Shown here: piece by piece, positions 7,589 through 14,922 of the stretch
How the letters are laid out: each line of letters begins with the position of its first letter
Numbering within the stretch: the first letter of the stretch is position 1
Assembly: GCF_000214705.1 (NCBI RefSeq)
Contig: NC_015573.1
Coordinates: 1,139,001-1,203,000 of the forward strand
DNA: 64,000 nucleotides
Direction of reading: 5' to 3'
Source of the DNA: Desulfofundulus kuznetsovii DSM 6115
GTDB lineage: Bacteria > Bacillota > Desulfotomaculia > Desulfotomaculales > Desulfovirgulaceae
Translations under genes and position numbers: made by a program
The notes under the pieces: generated by a model
What the model saw: the letters and a program-made list of their open reading frames with translations, nothing else
Told to the model about the DNA's origin: nothing
The model's database searches: none

Positions 7589-9115
7589 TTCCTGCATATG
7601 TTCTAACATCCTTTTTACTTCCTTCCTTAAAAGTTTTCCGGAAGTTGTTTTGGGCAAGCCTTCGATACACTGTATTTTACGGGGTACCTTATAAGGGGCT
7701 AGCCTCTGAGCACAGAAGGCCTGTAATTCCGCAGGGTCAAGCCTTTCGTGGCCCCGGGGCATGACCAGGGCCGTCACTTCTTCTCCCATCACGGGATCGG
7801 GGACACCTACAACAACGGCATCGAAAACCTGGGGATGCTGGTAGAGAACCTCTTCGACCTCCCGGGGATCGATGTTTAATCCTCCACGGATAATCACGTT
7901 CTTTTTACGGCCAACGATGAATACATAGCCGTCTTCGTCCATATAACCCAGGTCTCCCGTATGCAGCCAGCCGTTGCGGAGCACCTTTTGGGTTTCTTCT
8001 TCCTGGTTAAAGTACCCCTTCATTACGTTTGGCCCCCGGACCACGATTTCTCCCACCTGACCGGCAGGTAGGGGTTGATCCTCATAATCTACAATTTTTA
8101 CCTCCACGCCCGGAATGGGGGGGCCGACGGAACCCGGTTTTTTGACACCAACCACGGGGTTGCAGCATACTACCGGGGAAGTTTCAGTAAGGCCGTAACC
8201 CTCCGTAATCTGCAGGCCAAACTTTTTCTCAAAGGCGTGGAAAACCTGAACGGGCAGGTGAGCGCCACCGCAAAAGGCAATTTTCCAGGAGCTTAGATCA
8301 AAGTTCTCGGCCTGCGGTTCTTCCAGCAGCAACACATACATGGTAGGCGGGCCAAAGAAAAAGGTGATCTTTTCATCCTGGATGGTTTGTAAGACCGCGC
8401 GGGCTCCAGGCCATTTTTCATGGATGACCACCGTGGCCCCGGCGACCAGGGAAGCGTGTAGTACACAGGTTTGGGCCGCCGAGTGGTAAGCCGGTGCTAC
8501 TAGCAGGGTCCGGTCCTGGGGGGTGAACCCGCACAAGCGGGCAAAGGTGAACGCGTTACTGTAAAGATTGCCGTAGGTTAACATCACTCCCTTGGGCTTA
8601 CCGGTATTTCCGGGAGTATAAAGTATTTCCGCCACGTCATCCCTTTCTCTGGGCCGGGCAGGGTCGTCGGCGGGAGACGATACCAGCAATTCCTCATAGG
8701 AATAGGCATTTGGAATAGTTTTTGCAGCATCTGTAACAATGAAGCCCCGGGGAATAGGGAGTTTCCTGGCGAGTTCGGTAAATATGGAGATATTTGCCGA
8801 GTTACAAATGACAAGGGCAGGGGAAGCGTCCCGGGCAATAACAGCTACTTCATGAATGGTATAAAGGGGATCAATGGGAACGGCAACGCCCCTTGCACCT
8901 ATGACTGAGTAAAAGGAAACCACGAATTCGGGGCAATTTTCCAACGATATGAGCACCCGTTCACCAGGCGCCAGCCCTAACTTTTTTAAGCCGTTGGCAA
9001 AACGGTTAACCCAGTAGTTAAGGGTGGCATAGGGTATGCGTTGATCGTGAAAAACCAGGGCTTCGTGATCGGGGAAAAGCCGGCCGACTTCGGCCAGCCT
9101 CAGGGCCAGGTTCAT
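7574..9115 (-). CDS. AMP-dependent acyl-CoA synthetase/ligase
   Basis: 513 aa, ANL superfamily. It adenylates a carboxylic acid and transfers it to CoA, most likely a fatty or aromatic acid. Motifs: the P-loop LYTPGNTGKPKG (usual form TSGTTGxPKG, so S-to-P and T-to-N changes), YGLTETSPV, GWLHTGDLGYMDEDGY, and the C-terminal PKTTSGKLLRKE with the catalytic Lys. Length is typical of the FadD/long-chain group. It lies 212 bp after a deacetylase on the same strand and was probably transcribed with its own start. Substrate cannot be assigned. Confidence 0.88.
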   Translation of the reverse strand: MNLALRLAEVGRLFPDHEALVFHDQRIPYATLNYWVNRFANGLKKLGLAPGERVLISLENCPEFVVSFYSVIGARGVAVPIDPLYTIHEVAVIARDASPALVICNSANISIFTELARKLPIPRGFIVTDAAKTIPNAYSYEELLVSSPADDPARPRERDDVAEILYTPGNTGKPKGVMLTYGNLYSNAFTFARLCGFTPQDRTLLVAPAYHSAAQTCVLHASLVAGATVVIHEKWPGARAVLQTIQDEKITFFFGPPTMYVLLLEEPQAENFDLSSWKIAFCGGAHLPVQVFHAFEKKFGLQITEGYGLTETSPVVCCNPVVGVKKPGSVGPPIPGVEVKIVDYEDQPLPAGQVGEIVVRGPNVMKGYFNQEEETQKVLRNGWLHTGDLGYMDEDGYVFIVGRKKNVIIRGGLNIDPREVEEVLYQHPQVFDAVVVGVPDPVMGEEVTALVMPRGHERLDPAELQAFCAQRLAPYKVPRKIQCIEGLPKTTSGKLLRKEVKRMLEHMQENTPS

Positions 9116-9327
9116 TATGTTTACCTCCTTGTGCAGCCCGGGGCAAAATCAAGGACGAAAAGCGTATTGAGCCTGCCAGTTTATTATTTAAAAAATTCTC
9201 TTTTGAGCAAACAAATTCCTGCCGCGGTTATATCTTTTATTTTGTGTGAAGAGCTTTAAGTTAGAACCTTTAAAAAAGCTGATAGCTGGCTTCGCTCTAG
9301 CGTGGTTTTGCGGGCACGACCACCATA

Positions 9328-10638
9328 TTACCCCGTCAAGTGTTGCCGCCGGCCGGGGTCATTTTCTGTTACCCGTAAATAACGGCGGAGCAGTTCTTCC
9401 CTCCCCATAGCCACGATTTTCGGGGAAAGCTTTTCCTTATGCCGGTGCAGGCGTAACCGGCCCTCGGAGTGATAAAGGCTCAAAAGCCAGCCCTGATACC
9501 AGGTGGCCAGGCTTTTAATGATGGCCGGAGGCTCGCTGACGGTAAAACCCAGGCGTTCCGTTCCTCGGTAAAGCATCGTTAACCCAACTACAGCCCGGAT
9601 ATTTTTCCCCTGGGGTGTACTTTGCACCCAACGGGCAAGGGCGGGAAGGGAACGCTTTACTTCTTTTAAAGTAAGCAGAGCAATCCGTTCCGGGCTTTTT
9701 CCGGTCCGGGTGATTTCTTTGAGCATTTCATTGTTCAGGTGAAGTTCGGCAATGGGATCCCGGGGTCGTAAAAGTGTCCCATCGGATAGAGCCAGGGGCC
9801 TGCCGCGATAACGCTTCATCCGGAGACGAAAGAGGGTGGGGCGGCCGTCAAAGTACAGCTCCTTTATACCGAATAAACGTGTAAGAAAAGAGTCCATCCT
9901 CTGCCCCAGGCGGCTCCAGAAATTTTCCTGGGGCAAATACAGTTCTGCTAGCGGGGCGACGGATAGCCCTCGCTGTTGCAGCCCTTCTATAATTAAGGGC
10001 AGGGCCGCCAGCATTTTTGCAGGTGCTCCCGGGGTTGCCCCCGGAGTATCATCGCTGTCGTGGAAAACCAGGATCGAGCCCTCTCGCACACGGGAAAGAA
10101 CCTGGCGGGTTATGGATTCGGGGGTACAGCGGCGTCCCCAGTCCCAGCTCATAAAAGACCATAATACCACCCGCTGGCCAAACAGGTAACTGTGGAGCAG
10201 TGAGAAAAGGTTAAATAAACCCCAGGGCGGCCGGTACAGGCGCGGCGGCTGGCCGGTGATTTCCGCGATTACCCGGCTGGCTTCCCTTACTTCCCTGATC
10301 ATAGCCCGGGGCCCTAAAAACCAGGGAAAATGATGGCGAAAGCCGTGGCTGGCCACTTCGTGCCCTTCGGCAGTCATTCTGGTGATCAATTCCGGATGAG
10401 CTTTGGCCTTGTGACCGAGTACAAAAAAGCATGCCCGTACCTTATATTGCTTTAAGATGTCTAAAACCTGGGGAGTATAGACGGGATCGGGGCCGTCATC
10501 AAAGGTAATGGCTACCCGCTTACCGCCCCGGGGTCCCTGCCAGATGACCCCGATATGGCAAAGGCGCGCCAGGGCGGTGGGTAAGAGGGCATATATCCCC
10601 AGGAGAAAAGTGATTATTTTAAACAGGGATTGCGTCAT
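9328..10638 (-). CDS. Polysaccharide deacetylase (NodB domain) with long C-terminal extension
   Basis: 436 aa. An N-terminal membrane segment (~5-25) is followed by a NodB/CE4 domain (~40-215): TFDDGPDP (motif 1, metal Asp), VASHGFRHH (motif 2 His residues), YRPPWG (motif 3) and LVFHDSDDT (motif 5). CE4 enzymes remove acetyl groups from GlcNAc in peptidoglycan or other glycans outside the membrane. Residues ~240-436 form a second basic domain (RPTLFRLRMKRYRGRPLALS) resembling the YkoP-like extension found on some Firmicutes deacetylases. It sits 42 bp downstream of the MFS gene and may be co-transcribed with it. Confidence 0.85.
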   Translation of the reverse strand: MTQSLFKIITFLLGIYALLPTALARLCHIGVIWQGPRGGKRVAITFDDGPDPVYTPQVLDILKQYKVRACFFVLGHKAKAHPELITRMTAEGHEVASHGFRHHFPWFLGPRAMIREVREASRVIAEITGQPPRLYRPPWGLFNLFSLLHSYLFGQRVVLWSFMSWDWGRRCTPESITRQVLSRVREGSILVFHDSDDTPGATPGAPAKMLAALPLIIEGLQQRGLSVAPLAELYLPQENFWSRLGQRMDSFLTRLFGIKELYFDGRPTLFRLRMKRYRGRPLALSDGTLLRPRDPIAELHLNNEMLKEITRTGKSPERIALLTLKEVKRSLPALARWVQSTPQGKNIRAVVGLTMLYRGTERLGFTVSEPPAIIKSLATWYQGWLLSLYHSEGRLRLHRHKEKLSPKIVAMGREELLRRYLRVTENDPGRRQHLTG

Positions 10639-10680
10639 GCTCTTCTCTCCAGCTAAAAGAAAATCTTGAGAAAATAATTG

Positions 10681-11856
10681 TTATTTAACAAGAAATTTTT
10701 CCAGAGGGTAAAAGGTGTAAAAGATAGCTACGGTTATAAGGAGCAGCGTTGCCAGCATGATAGGAGCCGTGATGCCTCCGTACCTGGCCACCAGGCTGCC
10801 CAGGGCCGGACCAATGGCTGCTCCCAAACCCTCAACGGTGGCGAAAACACCCCACCCCGTAGCCTGTCGCTCCGGGGGGATAACCCTGGCCAGCAAGGTG
10901 TTCCAGGCTGGCAGGATTACGGCATAGGAAAGACCAAGCAAGATAGCCAGGGGAAAGGCACTTTGGGGGCCGTGGCTGACGGCAAGTAAACCCAGACAAA
11001 GGGCGCTTAATCCAAACCCGGCGGCTAAAAGGCTATTCAGGGTCAGGCGGCCCAATACCATTCCCATCGGAAGGAGGCCAAGCACGGCGGTTCCTCCACC
11101 TGCTAGAAGCAAAAGGCCGTACTGGTTATAACTTAAGCCCAGCTGGTTTTGCGCAAAAAGGGGCAGTACGGGTAACAAAAGACCTGCGCAAAAGGTTTGT
11201 AAAAACATTCCCGGGATTAAGATCCGTGTTACTGCTGGATTGGTTGCCAGGCGGGCAAGGGAAAGAAAAATACCCTGCCTGGTTTGCTTTTCGCGGCGAC
11301 CCCTGGAAGGTAAAATAAACAGGGTAAGAACTACGGAAACCAGCCACAGGATGATGATCATGGAAAAGGCCGGCTCAAATCCCCTGTGTAAGATGAAATT
11401 TACGGCTACCAGCCCGGCGCCGGCCCCGGCCAACCATGCGGCAAAAACCAGACCGACGCGGCTGGCCCGGCCGGGCATCTCAACCGGGGCCACCTCACTC
11501 ATTACTCCCAGCCAGACAGGGGACATGCCCAGGCCCAAAAGGGCTGAGGCACCCACTAGAATAACGGGTAAAGGCCACAGTTTCATGGCCATCAGGGACG
11601 CCAGGCCGGTAATTAAACCAATCAGCAACACCGGCCTGCCCGTACGGTCGAAATGCCAGCCGGCGGCAGTTTTGGAGGCAGTTTCGGTAAAATAATGGGC
11701 GGAAACCGCAAAACCAGCCGCAGTTATGGACAGGCCCAGGTGCTTAACGGCATATATGGGGAGGAAGGAAAGGAAAAAGGCTCCCCTGGCAAATTCCGTA
11801 GTAAAGAGGATGACCAGCAGTATCCATTCCTGGCGGGTAAGGTTTGCCGGCAGCAA
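10681..11856 (-). CDS. MFS transporter
   Basis: 391 aa, about 12 hydrophobic segments with a long central loop at ~185-205 (GRREKQTRQ). It has the MFS-like layout with ITAAGFAVSAHYFTETASKT near the first half and a conserved DRTGRP loop (the GxxxDRxGRR-type motif A) after TM2-3. It is a drug/sugar exporter-like permease of the inner membrane. The substrate is unknown. It heads the minus-strand pair with the polysaccharide deacetylase. Confidence 0.85.
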   Translation of the reverse strand: MLPANLTRQEWILLVILFTTEFARGAFFLSFLPIYAVKHLGLSITAAGFAVSAHYFTETASKTAAGWHFDRTGRPVLLIGLITGLASLMAMKLWPLPVILVGASALLGLGMSPVWLGVMSEVAPVEMPGRASRVGLVFAAWLAGAGAGLVAVNFILHRGFEPAFSMIIILWLVSVVLTLFILPSRGRREKQTRQGIFLSLARLATNPAVTRILIPGMFLQTFCAGLLLPVLPLFAQNQLGLSYNQYGLLLLAGGGTAVLGLLPMGMVLGRLTLNSLLAAGFGLSALCLGLLAVSHGPQSAFPLAILLGLSYAVILPAWNTLLARVIPPERQATGWGVFATVEGLGAAIGPALGSLVARYGGITAPIMLATLLLITVAIFYTFYPLEKFLVK

Positions 11857-11948
11857 CGGCCGTGTAGCCCCCTGAGTCGAGATTTTCCTTCATTATACCG
11901 TAAAAACGGTAGATTTGGAAGGGTGTGCAAGGGGAGGCCTACGGGGGC

Positions 11949-11978
11949 AAAAAGTTTGGGTGGGGAAATTTCCCACCC
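11949..11978 (-). terminator. Terminator of the 44-aa gene
   Basis: The palindrome GGGTGGGGAAATTTCCCACCC (nearly perfect) is followed on the minus strand by a short T run (AAACTTTTTGCC). It lies 20 bp after the stop of the small minus-strand gene. Confidence 0.65.
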
Positions 11979-11997
11979 TCACGAAAATAGCTTTATT

Positions 11998-12132
11998 TTA
12001 AGATTTACGGGTGAAGGCTAAAAGAATTATTTCCTTGCCCTGCCGTCCGGCATTTAATTTTCTCTCTACTTCCTGTAGCTGGCTAAGCTGGATATCGTTC
12101 AGGTCGGCAAATTCCATTCCTTGAATGTCCAT
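11998..12132 (-). CDS. Small hypothetical protein, 44 aa
   Basis: The frame reads MDIQGMEFADLNDIQLSQLQ, then EVERKLNAGRQGKEIILLAF and TRKS. A GGAGGG lies ~20 bp and an AAAAGGAAG ~4 bp upstream of the ATG, and a terminator follows directly. The sequence looks like one amphipathic helix plus a strand, rich in Gln/Leu. No family is recognised. A promoter, ribosome site and terminator around such a short frame favour a real gene. Confidence 0.55.
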   Translation of the reverse strand: MDIQGMEFADLNDIQLSQLQEVERKLNAGRQGKEIILLAFTRKS

Positions 12133-12210
12133 CTTCTTCCTTTTGATCCCTCCTTTCTCGATAGTGTTTTTAGTATGTCCCTCTGGGCAAAACTTAGATT
12201 GTACTTTCTG

Positions 12211-12239
12211 TTGAAATCACCTTAAAATTTCAATATAAT
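12211..12239 (+). promoter_or_regulatory. Sigma-A-type promoter for dacF
   Basis: TTGAAA (12211-12216), 17-bp spacer, TATAAT (12234-12239). It is on the plus strand about 80 bp before the carboxypeptidase start and divergent from the 44-aa gene. Confidence 0.75.
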
Positions 12240-12322
12240 AAAGTCGCTCTCGTTATTTTTTGCACCAACCTTTGTTTTGTTCAAAAGTTGTTCATTTAGG
12301 GAACATCGTACGGGGGTAAACC

Positions 12323-13537
12323 ATGCGGCGCCTGTGGACAACCTTTTTTTGTTGCCTTTTGCTTTTATTTTCCCAAGCTGCCCAAGCGGCGTCACTACCG
12401 CAAACATTAGGGGAAGCGGCTTTGCTGATGGACGCGCGGAACGGGCAGGTTCTATACCAGAAAAATGCCAGCTCGCCCATGTATCCGGCCAGTACTACTA
12501 AGATTCTCACGGCCATTATAGCCCTGGAACATTCCCGCCTGGATGAAGTGGTTACTGTTTCCCGGGAAGCCGCCCGGGTTGAGGGATCTGCCATCGGCTT
12601 GCAGGAAGGCGAGAGGCTCACCATGGAGGACCTCCTGTATGCGCTGTTGCTGGCTTCAGCCAATGATGCGGCTATAGCCATTGCCGAACATGTAGCCGGT
12701 TCGGTCCCTGCTTTTGCTGCTTTAATGAATGAAAAGGCACGCTCAATCGGAGCCCGGGCAAGTAGTTTCCAGAATCCCAGCGGTCTGCCCGACCCCCGGC
12801 ATTATACTACTGCCCACGACCTGGCCCTGATTGCCCGGTATGCCATGCAAAATCCTACCTTCAGAACCATTGTGTCCACCCGTTTGAAGCAGATCCGGCG
12901 GCCGGATGCGGACAGAAGTAAAGGACCTCCCCAGGAGCACCTCTGGAATCACAACCGGCTTCTTTCCCGTTATGAAGGGGCCATCGGGGTTAAGACCGGT
13001 TATACCGTTGAGGCGGGGCAATGCCTGGTGGCCGCCGCCCAACGCGATAACCGGGAATTAATTGCCGTGATTTTGAACAGTCAGGGGGCCGCTGTTTACA
13101 GTGATGCCCGGGTCCTGCTTGACTATGGTTTTTCCGCCTTTAAGCCTGTCAGGTTGGTGGAAAAGGGGGAGAAGGTATCTTCCTTTTCCGTGCCCGGTGG
13201 TGCTGAAGAAGTTGAGGCCATTACCGGGAACAGTTTTTATATTAATTTTCCCGCCGGTGAAAAGCCATCCTTTGAGCGGAAAATCGTTATGCGCCAGGAT
13301 TTACGGGCACCTCTGTCCACAGGGCAAAAGGTGGGGGAACTGGTTTTTACCCAGGCCGGGGGTAAAGAGCTAGGGCGGGTGGAGTTGTTATCGGCTCGGG
13401 CCGTAGAGATCAGTGCGACCAGGCGTTGGTTTGCCTGGCTTCTGGGTGCGATTGTATTTGTTGTGGCTTTGCGCTTAAGGACCATTATGGTGCGCCGCCG
13501 GCGCCGGCGGTTGCGCTACCCGCCATATTTACGCTAA
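12323..13537 (+). CDS. dacF: D-alanyl-D-alanine carboxypeptidase (DacF/PBP5 family)
   Basis: 404 aa. It removes the terminal D-Ala from peptidoglycan pentapeptides outside the membrane. A signal peptide (~1-25, cleavage after AQA) precedes the S11 peptidase domain: SxxK at S57-K60 (ASTTKI), SxN at S112-N114 (SAND) and KTG at 224-226. A PBP5-C-like beta domain follows (~270-365), then a membrane anchor (WFAWLLGAIVFVVAL) and a basic tail (RRRRRR). DacF, DacB and PBP5 cannot be separated by motifs; a near-perfect sigma-A promoter suggests vegetative expression. Confidence 0.9.
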   Translation: MRRLWTTFFCCLLLLFSQAAQAASLPQTLGEAALLMDARNGQVLYQKNASSPMYPASTTKILTAIIALEHSRLDEVVTVSREAARVEGSAIGLQEGERLTMEDLLYALLLASANDAAIAIAEHVAGSVPAFAALMNEKARSIGARASSFQNPSGLPDPRHYTTAHDLALIARYAMQNPTFRTIVSTRLKQIRRPDADRSKGPPQEHLWNHNRLLSRYEGAIGVKTGYTVEAGQCLVAAAQRDNRELIAVILNSQGAAVYSDARVLLDYGFSAFKPVRLVEKGEKVSSFSVPGGAEEVEAITGNSFYINFPAGEKPSFERKIVMRQDLRAPLSTGQKVGELVFTQAGGKELGRVELLSARAVEISATRRWFAWLLGAIVFVVALRLRTIMVRRRRRRLRYPPYLR

Positions 13538-13619
13538 GCCAGTTTTCAAGCTGCCATTGACTTTTTTCTGTATGTTCATTATACTTACACAAAGGGCTTA
13601 ATGGCGGGGTGAGCTCCGG

Positions 13620-14069
13620 ATGCAAAGAGTCATTAACGAGGTGGAGGAAAAACTCCGGGCCGGCGACTCTAAACTTACGCCGCGCCGGGAGCATATCCTG
13701 CGCGTGCTTTTGGAAAATAAAGACAAACATTTAAGTGCGGAGGAGATTTATAATCTGGTTAAACAAAAAGCTCCCGACGTGGGACTGGCCACAGTTTACC
13801 GCACTTTAGAACTCTTTTTAGATTTTGATATTATCCACAGCATTGATTTCGGGGACGGACGCAAACGCTATGAGTTTGGTGGTGAGCGGGGAGAAGGACA
13901 CCATCACCATCATCTCGTCTGTACCAGTTGCGGAAAAATTATAGAGGTTAATGAAGATTTGTTGGAAGATCTGGAAAAACGGGTTACGGAAGCCTATAAC
14001 TTCACCATTACCGACCACGAGTTAAAATTTTTCGGATATTGTAAGAAATGTGCAGTTAAGGAGGATTAA
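13620..14069 (+). CDS. fur: Fur-family metal-dependent regulator
   Basis: 149 aa with winged-helix DNA-binding domain (~15-85; SAEEIYNLVKQKAPDVGLAT then VYRTLELF) and metal-binding dimerisation domain. Structural zinc cysteines are C101/C104 and C141/C144; the regulatory site includes the H94-H98 run. At the position matching Asp104 of B. subtilis PerR the residue is Glu109 (CTSCGKIIE). As recalled from published PerR work, Glu there is Fur-like and lowers peroxide sensitivity. Iron-responsive Fur is therefore favoured over PerR, with moderate certainty. Confidence 0.85.
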   Translation: MQRVINEVEEKLRAGDSKLTPRREHILRVLLENKDKHLSAEEIYNLVKQKAPDVGLATVYRTLELFLDFDIIHSIDFGDGRKRYEFGGERGEGHHHHHLVCTSCGKIIEVNEDLLEDLEKRVTEAYNFTITDHELKFFGYCKKCAVKED

Positions 14070-14070
14070 G

Positions 14071-14093
14071 GGTCCGCAAAAGAGGACTTTTTT
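14071..14093 (+). terminator. Short terminator after fur
   Basis: GTCC (14072-14075) and GGAC (14083-14086) form a small stem followed by a TTTTTT run, directly after the fur stop. Confidence 0.45.
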
Positions 14094-14425
14094 GCAGGAG
14101 AGTGAAAAATCTCACAATTAAACATGGCTATTAGCAGCAGCTACTTAAAGTTATTTCCTGGAGGTTGCACCGGCCCCCGACTGTGTACTATGATGGATAT
14201 AACGAACGCATTTCCAATATTAACGAGGGGTTGTTATACAGGGTACAAAAAGTTAGCGGTAAAGAGCTGTTTTTTGCCTACATATGTGAAAAAAGTCACG
14301 AATCGAATGAGCGCTTGTAAATTTTACATTAAAGTTGACTTGAGATGGTTGTATTGGTACAAGCTGGTGGAGTATGATAGTGATACCGAACTTTTCCCAG
14401 ATATACACGAGGGGGGTATTTTAGC
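14094..14425. other. Gene-free stretch before the DUF4912 gene
   Basis: No convincing gene is seen. A possible promoter for the downstream pair is TTGTAT (14349-14354), an 18-bp spacer and TATGAT. A TTGACT 15 bp earlier is an alternative -35. The stretch is AT-richer than its neighbours. No known riboswitch motif was recognised. Confidence 0.4.
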
Positions 14426-14893
14426 ATGGAACTGCCGCGGCACTACAATGAAAACAGGCTGGTTCTGATGGTACAGGAACCCACCGTCATTTTCAGTTAC
14501 TGGGAATTGTCCCGGGGGCAGTGGGAGTCCCTGGGAGAAGGGCGTTCTTTATTTTTAAGGATTTATACTACCGGGTCGAACCGGGTGAGTAACGTTTTAA
14601 AGGAAGTGTCTCTTCCCCCCTTTACTAACGACTGGTATTTTTGCGATCTGCTTCCGGACCAAACTTACCAGGCCGAACTCGGTTATTACGGGCCGGAGGG
14701 AGAATTTTATCCCCTGCTTCGTTCCAACCGGGTCGTTACGCCCCGTACCCGGAGAGTGGAGGGAATGGTTCGGTTTTTGAAGGTGAAGACAGTTATTCAG
14801 AACACTACAAACAGAGATACCGCAGAAGAACAATGGGAGAGCAATGCTGTTTGGGAAGGATACAGTTCAGTAGACTTATCGCATAGGAGCTAA
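14426..14893 (+). CDS. DUF4912 domain protein
   Basis: 155 aa, ATG behind a GAGGGGGG site. Residues ~10-110 match DUF4912 (VQEPTVIFSYWELSRGQWE, then LRIYTTGS and a FCDLLPDQTYQAELGYYGP segment). DUF4912 proteins are small beta-rich proteins of unknown function, often beside alpha-glucan enzymes. It is followed 29 bp later by the branching enzyme-glycosyltransferase fusion and is likely its operon partner. A carbohydrate-binding or regulatory role is an inference from this neighbour. Confidence 0.75.
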   Translation: MELPRHYNENRLVLMVQEPTVIFSYWELSRGQWESLGEGRSLFLRIYTTGSNRVSNVLKEVSLPPFTNDWYFCDLLPDQTYQAELGYYGPEGEFYPLLRSNRVVTPRTRRVEGMVRFLKVKTVIQNTTNRDTAEEQWESNAVWEGYSSVDLSHRS

Positions 14894-14922
14894 CTTATTG
14901 ACTGGAAAGGGGTAACATCGCA

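Noticed and set aside
14124-14468. 114-codon plus-strand frame before the DUF4912 gene
   Set aside because: No ribosome site, composition unlike a protein, and it overlaps the well-supported start at 14426 in another frame.
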